DNA from: Anaerolineales bacterium
GTDB taxonomy: Bacteria > Chloroflexota > Anaerolineae > Anaerolineales > Villigracilaceae
Reading direction: 5' to 3'
Length of the DNA stretch: 59,232 nt
Assembly: GCA_025056175.1 (NCBI GenBank)
Contig: JANWWK010000019.1
Location: forward strand, 1 to 59,232
Part shown: piece after piece, positions 25,708-34,522 of the stretch
Position numbering within the stretch: the stretch's first letter is position 1
How the letters are laid out: every line of letters begins with the position of its first letter
Position numbers and translations under genes: made by a program
Notes under the pieces: generated by a model
What the model saw: only the letters and a program-made list of their open reading frames with translations
What the model was told of the DNA's origin: nothing
The model's database searches: none

Positions 25708-28076
25708 GTCTGCCCACCCTGTTCGCCCTGTGGACCGCCCAGGGCCTGCTTGCCTTTGTCTGGCTGCTGCTCCTGCCCACCGATTCGGGCAATTTTTCTT
25801 GGGGAAGATGGACGCTGCTGGGCATCACACTGACCCTGAGCATTCTCTCTGCCCTGGGCTGGCGTCTTGTCCGCGCCAAAAATACGCCGCTGGCACTTGC
25901 CCCCGTTCTCCACAACGCGCTCTACCTCCTGGCACTGACCGCCGCGCTCGCCGCTCCGCTCACCCTGCTCGTGCTGCAGGCGCTGGGCCAAACCAGCTAC
26001 ACCTACACCGCCTACGCCTCCCGTCTGGCCCCCCTGGCCACCTGGTTCACCCTCGCCGGCCTGGAGTGGCTCTTCCTGCACCGCCCACCAAACCCAATAC
26101 GAATTCCACCTTCCTCCTTACGCCCTTTTCTTGTTATCACCTTCGTCCTGGGGCTGTTGTTTCTCCTCATCCGCTTCACCGGCTGGGGCCTCACCCCCAC
26201 CCGCGATGGCTCTTTTGGCTTTCCGTCCACTCCCTTCCTGGAATGGCAGGTACTTCTTGCCCTTGTGGTCGCCCTGCTGGCGGGTTTCCTGCTGCAGGGG
26301 CTGTCCACACACCGCCTGGACGTCATCCTGTTCGTCCTGACGTATTTGCTCACCTGCCTGCTGTGGCTCGCCGACCCGCTTGTGCCGGGCTTCTTCGCCA
26401 CGCCGCCACGCGCCCCCAACTTCGAGCCATATCCATTTTCCGACGCGCTGATTTACGCCCAATATGCCCAGCAAGCCCTGATAGGCGAAGGCCTGCTCTG
26501 GCCCGACATCCCCACCCGCCCGTTCTACGTCTCTCTGCTCGTCTGGCAACATGCCCTGGTCGGGCAGAGCTACTATGCCGTCATCACCCTGCAAACACTC
26601 TGGCTGGCCTTCTTCCCCGCCCTGCTCTACCTGCTGGGAAAAGAGTTCGGCTCGCGTCCACTGGGGCTGTTGCTGGCCCTGCTGGCTGCCCTGCGCGACC
26701 TGACCGCCAACCACGCCGCGCCCTTTGCGCTCAACTACACCTATTCCAAACTCTACTTTTCGGAAATCCCCACGGCGCTGTTTCTGGTTCTCTTCACCAT
26801 TCTGGCCATTCGCTGGCTCAAAACCCCCAAACCGCCCGCATATGCTCTGCTGATGGGCGGCATCCTGGGGATTGCGGCTCTCATCCGCCTGCAAAGTGTC
26901 ATCCTGTTGGGTGCGCTGGCACTTGTGAGCCTGATTCCGCTATGGCGCACCCGCCGCGCCGATTGGCTTCGCAGCCTGGTGTGGATGACGCTTGGTCTCT
27001 TACTCGCCCTTGCCCCCTGGCTCATCCGCAACACGCTGGCCGCCGGCGGCCTGGTTCTCGACAATCCCATCTCACAATCTATGGTTCTCGCCCGCCGCTG
27101 GAGCGGAAGCAGCGGCAACGAAAGCCTTCCTCGCCTGCCAGGAGAAAGCACCGCCCAATACGTCAGCCGTCTGAACCGAATGGCGCTCGAACACCTGCAA
27201 CGCAACCCACAACGCATTCTCGGCAGCGCCGCCAATCATTTCTTTAACAATCTCATCACCAGCCTGCACACTTTCCCTGTGCGCGACCAGCTGACCAGCC
27301 TGGACGAACTGCGCTGGCCCAGGCACGCCTTCTGGCAAAGCGGTTTTCGCTCCATTCCGCACACCCTTCTCTACACCCTGCTCTTCGCCATCGGCCTGAC
27401 GGCCGCATGGCTTCATCTGCGTTGGGCAGGTCTGCTCCCTCTGGCATTCAGCCTGTTCTACCATGCCTGGACGGCGCTTTTCCTCAGTTCTGGCGACCGT
27501 TTTCTGGTGCCAATCGATTGGACCACTTATTTATACCAGGCCTGGGGTTTGCTCTTGCTCGCCCAGAGCGCACTGACCGGGTTGCGAGGCGTCCCACCTG
27601 CCCTATCCCAAGACACCTGTGCCTCTATCGAATCGCCACTCTCTGGCGGCTCTGCCGGCTGGAAACGAACTGCCCCGACGGTGGCGCTGATTCTGTTTCT
27701 CGGCACATCCATCCCGCTGACCGAACTCGTCTTCCCGCAACGTTATTCGGCCTCTGCGGCCTGCCCGTTCGCCACCCGGCCCGAAGAAGTGTGCGTACAG
27801 GGCCGTGCCATTTACCCGCGCTACTACGAATCGGGCGATGGGGAACCAGGAACGGCCAAACGTGGCTATGAAATCAGCGCAGAAGCGCGTCTGGTCTTTT
27901 GGTTGGCCGGTCCGCAGCCAGGGCTGGTCATCTTACCGCTGGAAACCGCCCCTGTCTTCTTCCCTCACGCCGCCGATGTATGGATTAGCGGCACAAAGGA
28001 TGACGAAACGTTGCGGGCAAACCTGGTGCAGGTGGAGCAAAATGGAACCGTGATTGTCCTTCACCGCACACCTTGA
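25704..28076 (+). CDS. Large multi-pass membrane glycosyltransferase-like protein
   Basis: A 790-residue protein with many predicted membrane helices (the first seven within residues 1-230), resembling GT39/PMT-type transferases that use polyprenol-linked sugars. The helical core is broken by soluble loops near 235-260 (PYPFSDALIYAQYAQQALIG) and a C-terminal extracytoplasmic segment from about 660. The DA near 245 could match the catalytic acidic loop of the GT-C fold. Acceptor and donor are unknown. It overlaps the ACT gene start-to-stop. Strong third-position C makes long frames in other readings, which are shadows. Confidence 0.65.
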   Translation: MSLPTLFALWTAQGLLAFVWLLLLPTDSGNFSWGRWTLLGITLTLSILSALGWRLVRAKNTPLALAPVLHNALYLLALTAALAAPLTLLVLQALGQTSYTYTAYASRLAPLATWFTLAGLEWLFLHRPPNPIRIPPSSLRPFLVITFVLGLLFLLIRFTGWGLTPTRDGSFGFPSTPFLEWQVLLALVVALLAGFLLQGLSTHRLDVILFVLTYLLTCLLWLADPLVPGFFATPPRAPNFEPYPFSDALIYAQYAQQALIGEGLLWPDIPTRPFYVSLLVWQHALVGQSYYAVITLQTLWLAFFPALLYLLGKEFGSRPLGLLLALLAALRDLTANHAAPFALNYTYSKLYFSEIPTALFLVLFTILAIRWLKTPKPPAYALLMGGILGIAALIRLQSVILLGALALVSLIPLWRTRRADWLRSLVWMTLGLLLALAPWLIRNTLAAGGLVLDNPISQSMVLARRWSGSSGNESLPRLPGESTAQYVSRLNRMALEHLQRNPQRILGSAANHFFNNLITSLHTFPVRDQLTSLDELRWPRHAFWQSGFRSIPHTLLYTLLFAIGLTAAWLHLRWAGLLPLAFSLFYHAWTALFLSSGDRFLVPIDWTTYLYQAWGLLLLAQSALTGLRGVPPALSQDTCASIESPLSGGSAGWKRTAPTVALILFLGTSIPLTELVFPQRYSASAACPFATRPEEVCVQGRAIYPRYYESGDGEPGTAKRGYEISAEARLVFWLAGPQPGLVILPLETAPVFFPHAADVWISGTKDDETLRANLVQVEQNGTVIVLHRTP

Positions 28077-28127
28077 CTCAACAGAATTTTGAATCTCCAT
28101 GCAAATCCGCGCCCCCTCCACCTGCCT

Positions 28128-28991
28128 ATGCGTCTCAAAGCCGACTTAACTCTCTTTGCTGTTGCCATCATCTGGGGAACGGCCTTCATCGCCCAGGATG
28201 TGGCCGGGCAATACCGCGTGGCCTACCTGTTCAACGCTGCCAGTTTCCTGCTCGGCGCACTTGCCTTGTTGCCATTTCTGCCGCGCCGCAGCCCACAAGC
28301 CCCCCTTTCGCGCAGCGAAATTGGATGGATGAGCCTTGCCGGCCTGGTCTTATTTGTTGCTGCGGCGTTACAACAAATCGGCATTTTCTACACACAAGTT
28401 GCCAACGCAGGCTTCCTCACCAGCCTGTACACCGTCATCACCCCGTTTTTACTCTGGTGGTTTTTCCGCGAAAAGCCGCACTGGCTCGATGCCGTAGCCG
28501 TCAGTGGGGCGGTAGCAGGCGCTTACCTGCTCTCTACCAGCGGACAAGGTTTGCAATTTCAGCAAGGCGATGGCCTGGTCTTCGCCGGTGCGCTCTTTTG
28601 GGCGTTACACTTCGTCATCCTGGGAAAATTTGCCTCCCGTTACGAACCGGTTACGTTCTCAATCGGACAGTTCCTGGTCTGCGGTCTGCTCAACCTGGCG
28701 GTTGGCTTACTCACAGAACCCCTCAGTGCGCTCACTGCCCTGCCTCTGCTGGGGGCTATTGTCTATCGCGGCCTGATGTCGGTCGGAATCGGCTACACCC
28801 TGCAAGTGTGGGGGCAAAACCACACCCCACCCACCGATGCTGCCCTGATTCTCGGCCTGGAATCAGTCTTTGCAGCCCTGGCCGGATGGTTGTTTTTACA
28901 ACAAACTCTGCAATCTATTCAACTGATTGGCTGCGCCGTCATTTTTACTGCCGTCATGCTCTCACAGCTTAAAAGCCGTCCAACGGAGTAA
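28128..28991 (+). CDS. EamA/DMT-family transporter
   Basis: A drug/metabolite transporter superfamily member of 287 residues with ten predicted helices in two EamA repeats (IWGTAFIAQDVAGQY in the first; ALFWALHFVILGKFASRYEP and LGLESVFAALAGWLFLQQ in the second). Substrate unknown. ATG 28128 is preferred over an upstream TTG at 28089 because the extra segment is polar and lacks a ribosome site. It lies 51 bp after the glycosyltransferase gene and may be in the same transcript. Confidence 0.88.
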   Translation: MRLKADLTLFAVAIIWGTAFIAQDVAGQYRVAYLFNAASFLLGALALLPFLPRRSPQAPLSRSEIGWMSLAGLVLFVAAALQQIGIFYTQVANAGFLTSLYTVITPFLLWWFFREKPHWLDAVAVSGAVAGAYLLSTSGQGLQFQQGDGLVFAGALFWALHFVILGKFASRYEPVTFSIGQFLVCGLLNLAVGLLTEPLSALTALPLLGAIVYRGLMSVGIGYTLQVWGQNHTPPTDAALILGLESVFAALAGWLFLQQTLQSIQLIGCAVIFTAVMLSQLKSRPTE

Positions 28992-28994
28992 AAT
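28989..28994 (+). promoter_or_regulatory. -10 box of the 3D-domain gene, leaderless geometry
   Basis: TAAAAT overlaps the stop of the EamA gene and ends 6 nt before ATG 29001. No Shine-Dalgarno site exists in the gap. Confidence 0.4.
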
Positions 28995-29000
28995 CAAGTC

Positions 29001-30239
29001 ATGCTGCACAGAATAGCATGGCTGTTTCTAGCGTTCCTGTTGCTCTCTTGCCGCGCCCCTCTCGAACCATCCGCAACCGAGTTGGGCCTGCGCTCATCCG
29101 CTCCAGCCTTTGTGTTCTTGCTGGATGGAGAAACCATCTACACGCTCAAAGCCGGGCCGCATACCCCGGCCTCGCTCGCCGCCCAGGCGGGTCTGACCTT
29201 CGCTCCAACAGACCGTTTCCTCTTGAACGGAAAGCGCATCCCCGCCGACCTGCCCCTGCCAGCAGGCATTTCCTGCACGCTGCAACTCATCCGCGCTGTC
29301 AACGTGACCATGCGCACGCCTGACGGTGAGACCACCTTTTTGAGTTCCGCTCCTACCCTCGGCCAGGCGCTGGCCGAACGAGGGTTTCACCTGCGCGCGG
29401 CAGATTTTCTCTCTCCGCCGCCCGAAACCCCCCTGAAAAACGGCCTGCTTGCCACCTATCGCCCGGCGCATGAATACCTCGTCCGCATAGATGGAGAGGG
29501 AGTGACCGTGTTCTCGGCTGGCGAAACAGTCGGGCAAATCCTGGTTTCTGCTGGCTTACCACTCCTGGGGCTAGATTACGCCCTGCCCTCCGAAGCAGCC
29601 CCACCGCCGGCCGAAGGGGTCATCGAAATCGTACGAGTGCAGGAATCGCTTTCAGTGGCACAAATCCCCATCCCCTTCCCCACGCGCTATACCGATTCAG
29701 CAGAAATTCCGCTCGGTTCAGAAAATCTCATCCAGGTTGGCGAGCCAGGCCTGAAAGTCAGCACTCTGCGCATCCGCTATGAAAACGGCGTGGAAGTCTC
29801 GCGCATCGTCGAAACTGAACGCATCGTGCGTCAGCCCCAGGAGCAAATCATCGGACGCGGCACACAAGTCGTCCTGCAAACACTGGCCATTCCCGGCGGA
29901 CAAATTCAATACTGGCGTGCGGTACAAATGTATGCGACCTCGTATTCTCCCTGCCGTTCCGGCGGTACAACCTGTTCGTATGGAACAGCCAGCGGCCTGC
30001 CCGTGCAGCGCGGCGTGGTCGCTGTTACGCGCGCCCTGTTCAATGCTCTGCGCGGCACGCAGGTATACATCCCCGGTTACGGAATCGCTACCATTGGCGA
30101 CGTAGGCGGGGGCTTCCCAGATGGGCGCTTGTGGATTGACCTGGCCTACAGCGATGAAGACTGGCAACCCTGGAGCGGTTGGGTCACGGTCTATTTTCTG
30201 GCCCCGGCGCCGGCGTTCATTCCTCTGCCTTTGCGGTGA
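29001..30239 (+). CDS. Secreted lipoprotein with DUF348/G5-like and 3D domains
   Basis: A 412-residue exported protein. The signal peptide ends in the lipobox LLSC (about 13-16). DUF348-like modules follow at about 35-220 (VNVTMRTPDGETTFLSSAPT and HEYLVRIDGEGVTVFSAGET). A G5-like stretch is at 240-300 (RIRYENGVEVSRIVETERIV), and a C-terminal 3D domain at about 305-400 has the three aspartates in IGDVGGGFPDG, LWIDLAYSD. The layout matches Bacillus YabE, and 3D domains occur in cell-wall lytic enzymes. It precedes an LCP gene and rsmA; YabE-like genes are often near ksgA/rsmA. Confidence 0.85.
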   Translation: MLHRIAWLFLAFLLLSCRAPLEPSATELGLRSSAPAFVFLLDGETIYTLKAGPHTPASLAAQAGLTFAPTDRFLLNGKRIPADLPLPAGISCTLQLIRAVNVTMRTPDGETTFLSSAPTLGQALAERGFHLRAADFLSPPPETPLKNGLLATYRPAHEYLVRIDGEGVTVFSAGETVGQILVSAGLPLLGLDYALPSEAAPPPAEGVIEIVRVQESLSVAQIPIPFPTRYTDSAEIPLGSENLIQVGEPGLKVSTLRIRYENGVEVSRIVETERIVRQPQEQIIGRGTQVVLQTLAIPGGQIQYWRAVQMYATSYSPCRSGGTTCSYGTASGLPVQRGVVAVTRALFNALRGTQVYIPGYGIATIGDVGGGFPDGRLWIDLAYSDEDWQPWSGWVTVYFLAPAPAFIPLPLR

Positions 30240-30242
30240 ACC

Positions 30243-31409
30243 ATGTCCCAAAAAGAACGCTCCATCTTTACTCTGCTTGTGCTGATTGCCATCGGCCTGT
30301 GGGCGCTGGTGGGCTACCGCTTCTACAATGGCGCCTGGCAAAGGCCGCTTGGACCAGTCCTGGCCTTGCCGATGTTCCAACCCCTGGCAGGCGGAGAGGA
30401 TGCGGCCCCAGCGCGTAGCAGCAGCGCCGTCACAGCGCGGCCTGGTCAACCCACCCGTACCCCCTACACCCCGGAAGCGAGCGGCGCGCCTCTATGCGGT
30501 GGCCCTCCCACCATGACCATCCTCGCCATCGGGTCCGATTCGCGCGGCACGGGGTATCTTTATGGCCTGGCAGATGTCATCCGTTATGTACGCATAGATT
30601 TTGCCACCCCGCGCGTCACCGTGCTGGAATTTCCGCGCGATATTTGGGTGGAAATTCCCGAACTCGACCCCAAACACGGCATCACCCACGGGAAACTGAA
30701 TCAGGCTTATCTCTACGGCAACAAGGGGATGGGTTACTATCACGGCCCCAGCGAAGGACCAGGGTTGCTGGCGCGCACCCTGCTCCACAATTTTGGCGCT
30801 GCGCCTGAACACTACATCGCTGCCAACATGCAAACGTTCGTCAAACTGGTTAACGCCGTCGGCGGCATTGACGTCACCCTGCCCCATAGCGTAGACGGGC
30901 GCAAGCCCGACCAACCCGACCGTCACGACCTGTATTTCAAAGCCGGCAAACACCATCTAAATGGCAACCAGGCGCTCATGCTGGCACGTCTGCGTCCGCA
31001 GGGAGTGTTCGAGCGTGCAGAAACACAAAACCTGGTTCTATGCGCCCTGCGTGATGCGTTGCTCCAGCCCAAAAACCTGACCAAACTGCCCGAAATCATC
31101 GAAGCCTTCGAGAATGCCGTACAAACCGACCTGAGCCCGCAACAAATCAGCCAGCTGGCCTGCCTGCTGCCTTCTTTGCAATCCCACAACATCCAGTTCG
31201 TCACTTTTCCGTCAGAAACGCTCGTCGCCGCCCGCACTTATGATAAAGGCGTGAACAAGGACGTCTTCATCTTCCAGGCCGATTTCGAGACCCTGCGGCT
31301 GCTAGTGGCCGATTTCGAGCGCGGACGGTGGCCCCCGCGCGTCCTCTCCGCGCCCGTCACGGTTACACCGGGCAAATCTACATCAGAAAGCGGCTTCGTT
31401 TGCCCATGA
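30243..31409 (+). CDS. LytR-CpsA-Psr (LCP) family protein
   Basis: A 388-residue membrane-anchored enzyme with a single N-terminal helix (SIFTLLVLIAIGLWALVGYR). The LCP domain lies at about 95-345: TILAIGSDSRGTGY, YVRIDFATPRVTVLEFPRDI, KLNQAYLYG and QALMLARLRPQGVFERAETQ contain the conserved Asp and Arg residues that bind polyprenyl pyrophosphate. LCP proteins attach secondary polymers to peptidoglycan or proteins. A Pro/Thr-rich spacer at 60-85 separates anchor from domain. It starts 3 bp after the 3D gene and overlaps rsmA by ATGA. Confidence 0.9.
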   Translation: MSQKERSIFTLLVLIAIGLWALVGYRFYNGAWQRPLGPVLALPMFQPLAGGEDAAPARSSSAVTARPGQPTRTPYTPEASGAPLCGGPPTMTILAIGSDSRGTGYLYGLADVIRYVRIDFATPRVTVLEFPRDIWVEIPELDPKHGITHGKLNQAYLYGNKGMGYYHGPSEGPGLLARTLLHNFGAAPEHYIAANMQTFVKLVNAVGGIDVTLPHSVDGRKPDQPDRHDLYFKAGKHHLNGNQALMLARLRPQGVFERAETQNLVLCALRDALLQPKNLTKLPEIIEAFENAVQTDLSPQQISQLACLLPSLQSHNIQFVTFPSETLVAARTYDKGVNKDVFIFQADFETLRLLVADFERGRWPPRVLSAPVTVTPGKSTSESGFVCP

Positions 31410-32227
31410 ACCTGCCTGCGCTCCACGTCACCGCCCTGTTGCGCCAACATGGGCTGCGCCCCGATAAAGCGTTGGGGCAGAACTTCCTGCACGATCCCAC
31501 CGCGCTGGAAAAAATCGTCCAGGCCGCCGAAATTTCAAGCGAAGATACGGTGTTGGAGATTGGACCCGGCGCAGGCAGCCTGACGCGTTACCTGGCCCTG
31601 GCTGCCAGACAGGTGATTGCGGTAGAACTCGATACCGACCTGGTTCCGATTCTGCGAGAAGTACTCGCCGCCCATCCCAACACGTACATCGTCCAGGGAG
31701 ACATCCTGCATCTCTCCCCTGCCGAGCTTGCCCTGCCAGAGGGGTATCTGGTTGTTGCCAACATTCCCTACTACATCACATCGGCCATCTTCCGCCATCT
31801 GCTCGAAACGCAACCCCGTCCCCGCCGTATCGTCCTGACGATTCAAAAAGAAGTGGCCGAGCGGATTTGTGCAGCTCCAGGCGCAATGAGCCTGCTGGCG
31901 TTGAGCGTGCAGGTGTATGGAAAGCCATCCATCGTCGCGCGTATCCCGGCCGGGGCATTCTACCCGGTTCCCAAAGTGGATTCGGCAGTGATTCGGGTCG
32001 AGTTGTATCCTGAGCCGCTCATCCCGCCTGCCCGTTTAGAGCGGTTCTTTCAACTGGCACGCGCCGGGTTCAGCCAAAAACGCAAAACCCTGCGGAACAG
32101 TCTCTCCGCAGGGTTGAGAATTTCCCCATCTGAAGCCGCCGAACTGCTGCGGCGCGCCGGCCTGGATGGGATGCGCCGCGCCGAAACGCTCTCGCTCGAA
32201 GAATGGCGCATCCTCGCCGAACTGTAG
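31406..32227 (+). CDS. rsmA: 16S rRNA dimethyladenosine transferase RsmA (KsgA)
   Basis: It methylates two adjacent adenosines in helix 45 of 16S rRNA using S-adenosylmethionine. The 273-residue protein has KALGQNFLHDPTALEKIV at the N-terminus, the SAM-binding EIGPGAGSLTRYL near 50 and the catalytic NIPYYITSAIFRHLL near 117. GFSQKRKTLRNSL lies in the C-terminal domain. ATG 31406 overlaps the LCP stop. The frame open from 31328 lies in the LCP gene and was rejected. Convergent with the minus-strand glycosyltransferase, with 6 bp between. Confidence 0.95.
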   Translation: MNLPALHVTALLRQHGLRPDKALGQNFLHDPTALEKIVQAAEISSEDTVLEIGPGAGSLTRYLALAARQVIAVELDTDLVPILREVLAAHPNTYIVQGDILHLSPAELALPEGYLVVANIPYYITSAIFRHLLETQPRPRRIVLTIQKEVAERICAAPGAMSLLALSVQVYGKPSIVARIPAGAFYPVPKVDSAVIRVELYPEPLIPPARLERFFQLARAGFSQKRKTLRNSLSAGLRISPSEAAELLRRAGLDGMRRAETLSLEEWRILAEL

Positions 32228-32233
32228 AGGGAA

Positions 32234-32983
32234 TTAGCGCATCACGAATTCCGAATTGCGCACAGCCTGTAAATCACGGTAATGCCACTTGACCTGCCAC
32301 ACCCGAAATGCCGCCTCCAACTGAATTTTGAGCGACATTTTCGACTTTCCAAACTTGCGGTCGGCAAAATAAATCGGCACCTGTGCCACACGATAGCCCA
32401 GCCTCCAGGCAATATAGGCCATCTCGACCAGAAAAACATACCCGTTTGACCGAATCCGCTCCAGCGGCATCCCCAAAATCGTTTCACGCCGCCACAAACG
32501 ATAACCAGTGGTGACATCCCGCAGCGGAAAGCCCAGAATGGTGCGGGCATAAAAATTCCCAAACGCGGAAAGGCCCTTGCGCCACAGCGGCCACTCTCTA
32601 TCTACACTACCGCCCGGCACGTAGCGTGAACCAAATGCCACATCAGCCTGTTCAAGCGCGGCGGCCATTTCGACCAGTTTAGCGGGGTCGTGCGAAAAAT
32701 CTGCATCCATCTGCCCCACCGCCTCTGCGCCATCAGCAATCGCGTGGCGAAAGCCCTGCAGATAAGCGGTGCGTAAACCCATTTTGCCAGGCCGGTGAAT
32801 GACCAGAACACGGCCCGGATGCTGCACTGCCAGGTCATCGGCAATCTGGCCGGTGCCGTCGGGGCTGTTATCATCCACCACCAACACCTTCAGAGAATCA
32901 AGCGGAAGCGTAAATAAAGCGGAGACCAGTTTAGGCAGGTTCTCCGCTTCGTTATACGTTGGTACGACAATCGTAATTTGCAA
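32234..32983 (-). CDS. Polyprenol-phosphate mannosyltransferase-like GT2
   Basis: A family GT2 glycosyltransferase of 249 residues related to dolichol-phosphate mannose synthase. It has VVPTYNEAENLPKLV at the start, VVDDNSPDGTG near 36, QMDADFSHDPAKLVEM with the DAD metal motif near 92, and VTTGYRLWRRE near 158. The enzyme would charge a polyprenyl phosphate with a sugar at the membrane for GT-C enzymes. No C-terminal membrane domain is present. The start appears to be TTG 32983 with AGGAG about 9 nt upstream, in the stop region of the response regulator. Last gene of the roadblock operon. Confidence 0.85.
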   Translation of the reverse strand: MQITIVVPTYNEAENLPKLVSALFTLPLDSLKVLVVDDNSPDGTGQIADDLAVQHPGRVLVIHRPGKMGLRTAYLQGFRHAIADGAEAVGQMDADFSHDPAKLVEMAAALEQADVAFGSRYVPGGSVDREWPLWRKGLSAFGNFYARTILGFPLRDVTTGYRLWRRETILGMPLERIRSNGYVFLVEMAYIAWRLGYRVAQVPIYFADRKFGKSKMSLKIQLEAAFRVWQVKWHYRDLQAVRNSEFVMR

Positions 32984-32994
32984 ACCAGTTTCTC

Positions 32995-33849
32995 CTACTT
33001 TTTACGCGCGAACAACTCCGCCTTGAGCTCATCGGTCGTTTTAAACCTGGCTTCTCCATGCACAAGCGTTCCGCTACGAATGGCCAGTCGTTTCTTGTGC
33101 GTGGCTGTCTGGTCGCGGTCTTTGAGAGGATAGAAGTAATCGAGCGATTGCTCCAGACGCGTGCGTACCCGTTCTTCCATCGTCCCCGCCAGGCCGGCCT
33201 CCAGCACCAGGACAAAATCGGTAGGCGCAAGATGTCCCAGGAAACTATCGGGACTGGCAAGTTCGCGGATAGAATTCTGAATCATCAAACTAACAGCACG
33301 CATCACATCATCGGAAGCCACAAAGCCGTAATACTCACGGAAAGCATCCAGATTTTCCAGCGAGACCACCACCATTGCCCAGCCCGATTGCCGCAGGCAC
33401 TCTTCCAGTTTCTCTTCCACCAAAGCACCTTCCGGCAAACCGGTGACGGGGTTCGTGAGGGTATCCTGGCTGGCGCGCCGCAGGGCGTTTCGCACCCGCA
33501 GACGCAGTTCCTGCACATCAAACGGCTTGGTGATGTAATCATCCGCACCCAGTTCCAGACCATGCAGGCGGTCTGCGCGGTCGCGTTTTTCAGTCAGGAA
33601 AATGATCGGAATATCGTTGGTACGGCGGTCAGAGCGTAGACGGCGGGCCACTTCATAACCGTCAATATCGGGCAGTCGGATGTCGAGGATAATCAAATCC
33701 GGCCGGGCTGTGCCAGCCGCTCGCACGCCGTCTTCACCCCAGTTGACGGTAAAGACTTCATAGCCCTGTACGCGGAAATATGCGTTGAGCATATCGGCCA
33801 CGTCCAGGTCATCTTCGACGATGAGGATTTTTTGTTTGGTCTCAGCCAC
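32995..33849 (-). CDS. Response regulator with degenerate GGDEF domain
   Basis: A 284-residue two-domain protein. The receiver domain (1-125) is complete: acidic pocket VEDD, phosphoacceptor Asp56 in IILDIRLPD and Lys108 in ITKPFD. The output domain (about 130-284) has the start of a GGDEF domain (NPVTGLPEGALVEEKL) but the GGDEF signature reads LAPTDF at about 208-212, so diguanylate cyclase activity is not expected. It may bind nucleotide or act as a protein adaptor. Start GTG 33849 has GGCGAGG upstream. It sits between V4R and GT2 genes in one operon. Confidence 0.88.
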   Translation of the reverse strand: MAETKQKILIVEDDLDVADMLNAYFRVQGYEVFTVNWGEDGVRAAGTARPDLIILDIRLPDIDGYEVARRLRSDRRTNDIPIIFLTEKRDRADRLHGLELGADDYITKPFDVQELRLRVRNALRRASQDTLTNPVTGLPEGALVEEKLEECLRQSGWAMVVVSLENLDAFREYYGFVASDDVMRAVSLMIQNSIRELASPDSFLGHLAPTDFVLVLEAGLAGTMEERVRTRLEQSLDYFYPLKDRDQTATHKKRLAIRSGTLVHGEARFKTTDELKAELFARKK

Positions 33850-33873
33850 AGCGCGCCTCGCCAGGAAAATGTA

Positions 33874-34509
33874 TCAGGCTATCGGTTCTTTCTGGATGAT
33901 GAATTCGCACACATCATCGCCCACCGCAACGCATTTGGATTCGTTGACCCGGAACTCGTTGCCGCCCGAAACCCATTTCAGACCTTCCTGCAACAGCCCA
34001 ACTGCAATGAAGCAGACAGGTTTATCCAATCCTGTGCGTCCCCAGCAAACCGGGCATTTGTGAATGGTGTAAACGAATTCGCTCTCCCGTTCTTCAACGG
34101 TACTGTATTGATCGCTCACCTGGGAGAAGATTTTCGCCATCGCCGGAATGCCGATACGCATCTTGGCTTGCAAAGGCAACACCTTGAACGCCAGGTCACC
34201 CGCGCCGGCCAAAGCGCCAAAGTTTCGCAAGGCATCGGCAAAAGTAGCACGCCCGGCGCGCAGAGCCAGGCCACGCCCACCGCGTGGGCCATACATTTCT
34301 TCGAGCGCAACGTTGATGGAGGACAGGTCGGCGAAATCGAAGGTTTTTTCCAGGTTATCGGCGGGGTAGTTATCAATATAGTTATTCAACCCGGCCAGGT
34401 TAAGAATGGCATTGAGGCCGTTCTTCCCCATCACGTCTTCCAGGGCTTTGAGAATGATGTAACCGAACTTGCTCGGGTAATACAAGCCTGATTTTGGGAT
34501 TGGGCTCAT
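33874..34509 (-). CDS. V4R-domain protein
   Basis: A 211-residue cytoplasmic protein with a C-terminal V4R (vinyl-4-reductase) small-molecule-binding domain. The domain is recognised by the Cys pattern CPVCWGR, PVCFIAVGLLQEGLKWV and ESKCVAVGDDVCEF. The N-terminal part (10-120) is the heme-NO-binding/V4R-associated helical region (YYPSKFGYIILKALEDVMGKN). Such domains bind hydrocarbons, tetrapyrroles or other ligands in regulators. ATG 34509 has GGCGGAGA just upstream; 13 bp separate it from the roadblock gene. A sensing role in the operon is inferred. Confidence 0.82.
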   Translation of the reverse strand: MSPIPKSGLYYPSKFGYIILKALEDVMGKNGLNAILNLAGLNNYIDNYPADNLEKTFDFADLSSINVALEEMYGPRGGRGLALRAGRATFADALRNFGALAGAGDLAFKVLPLQAKMRIGIPAMAKIFSQVSDQYSTVEERESEFVYTIHKCPVCWGRTGLDKPVCFIAVGLLQEGLKWVSGGNEFRVNESKCVAVGDDVCEFIIQKEPIA

Positions 34510-34522
34510 AACGGTCTCCGCC

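Noticed and set aside
25616-27247. 543-codon plus-strand frame overlapping the ACT and glycosyltransferase genes
   Set aside because: It is the +2 shadow of C-rich coding DNA; composition is Pro/Arg/His-rich with no domain, while the overlapping frame has clear membrane helices.
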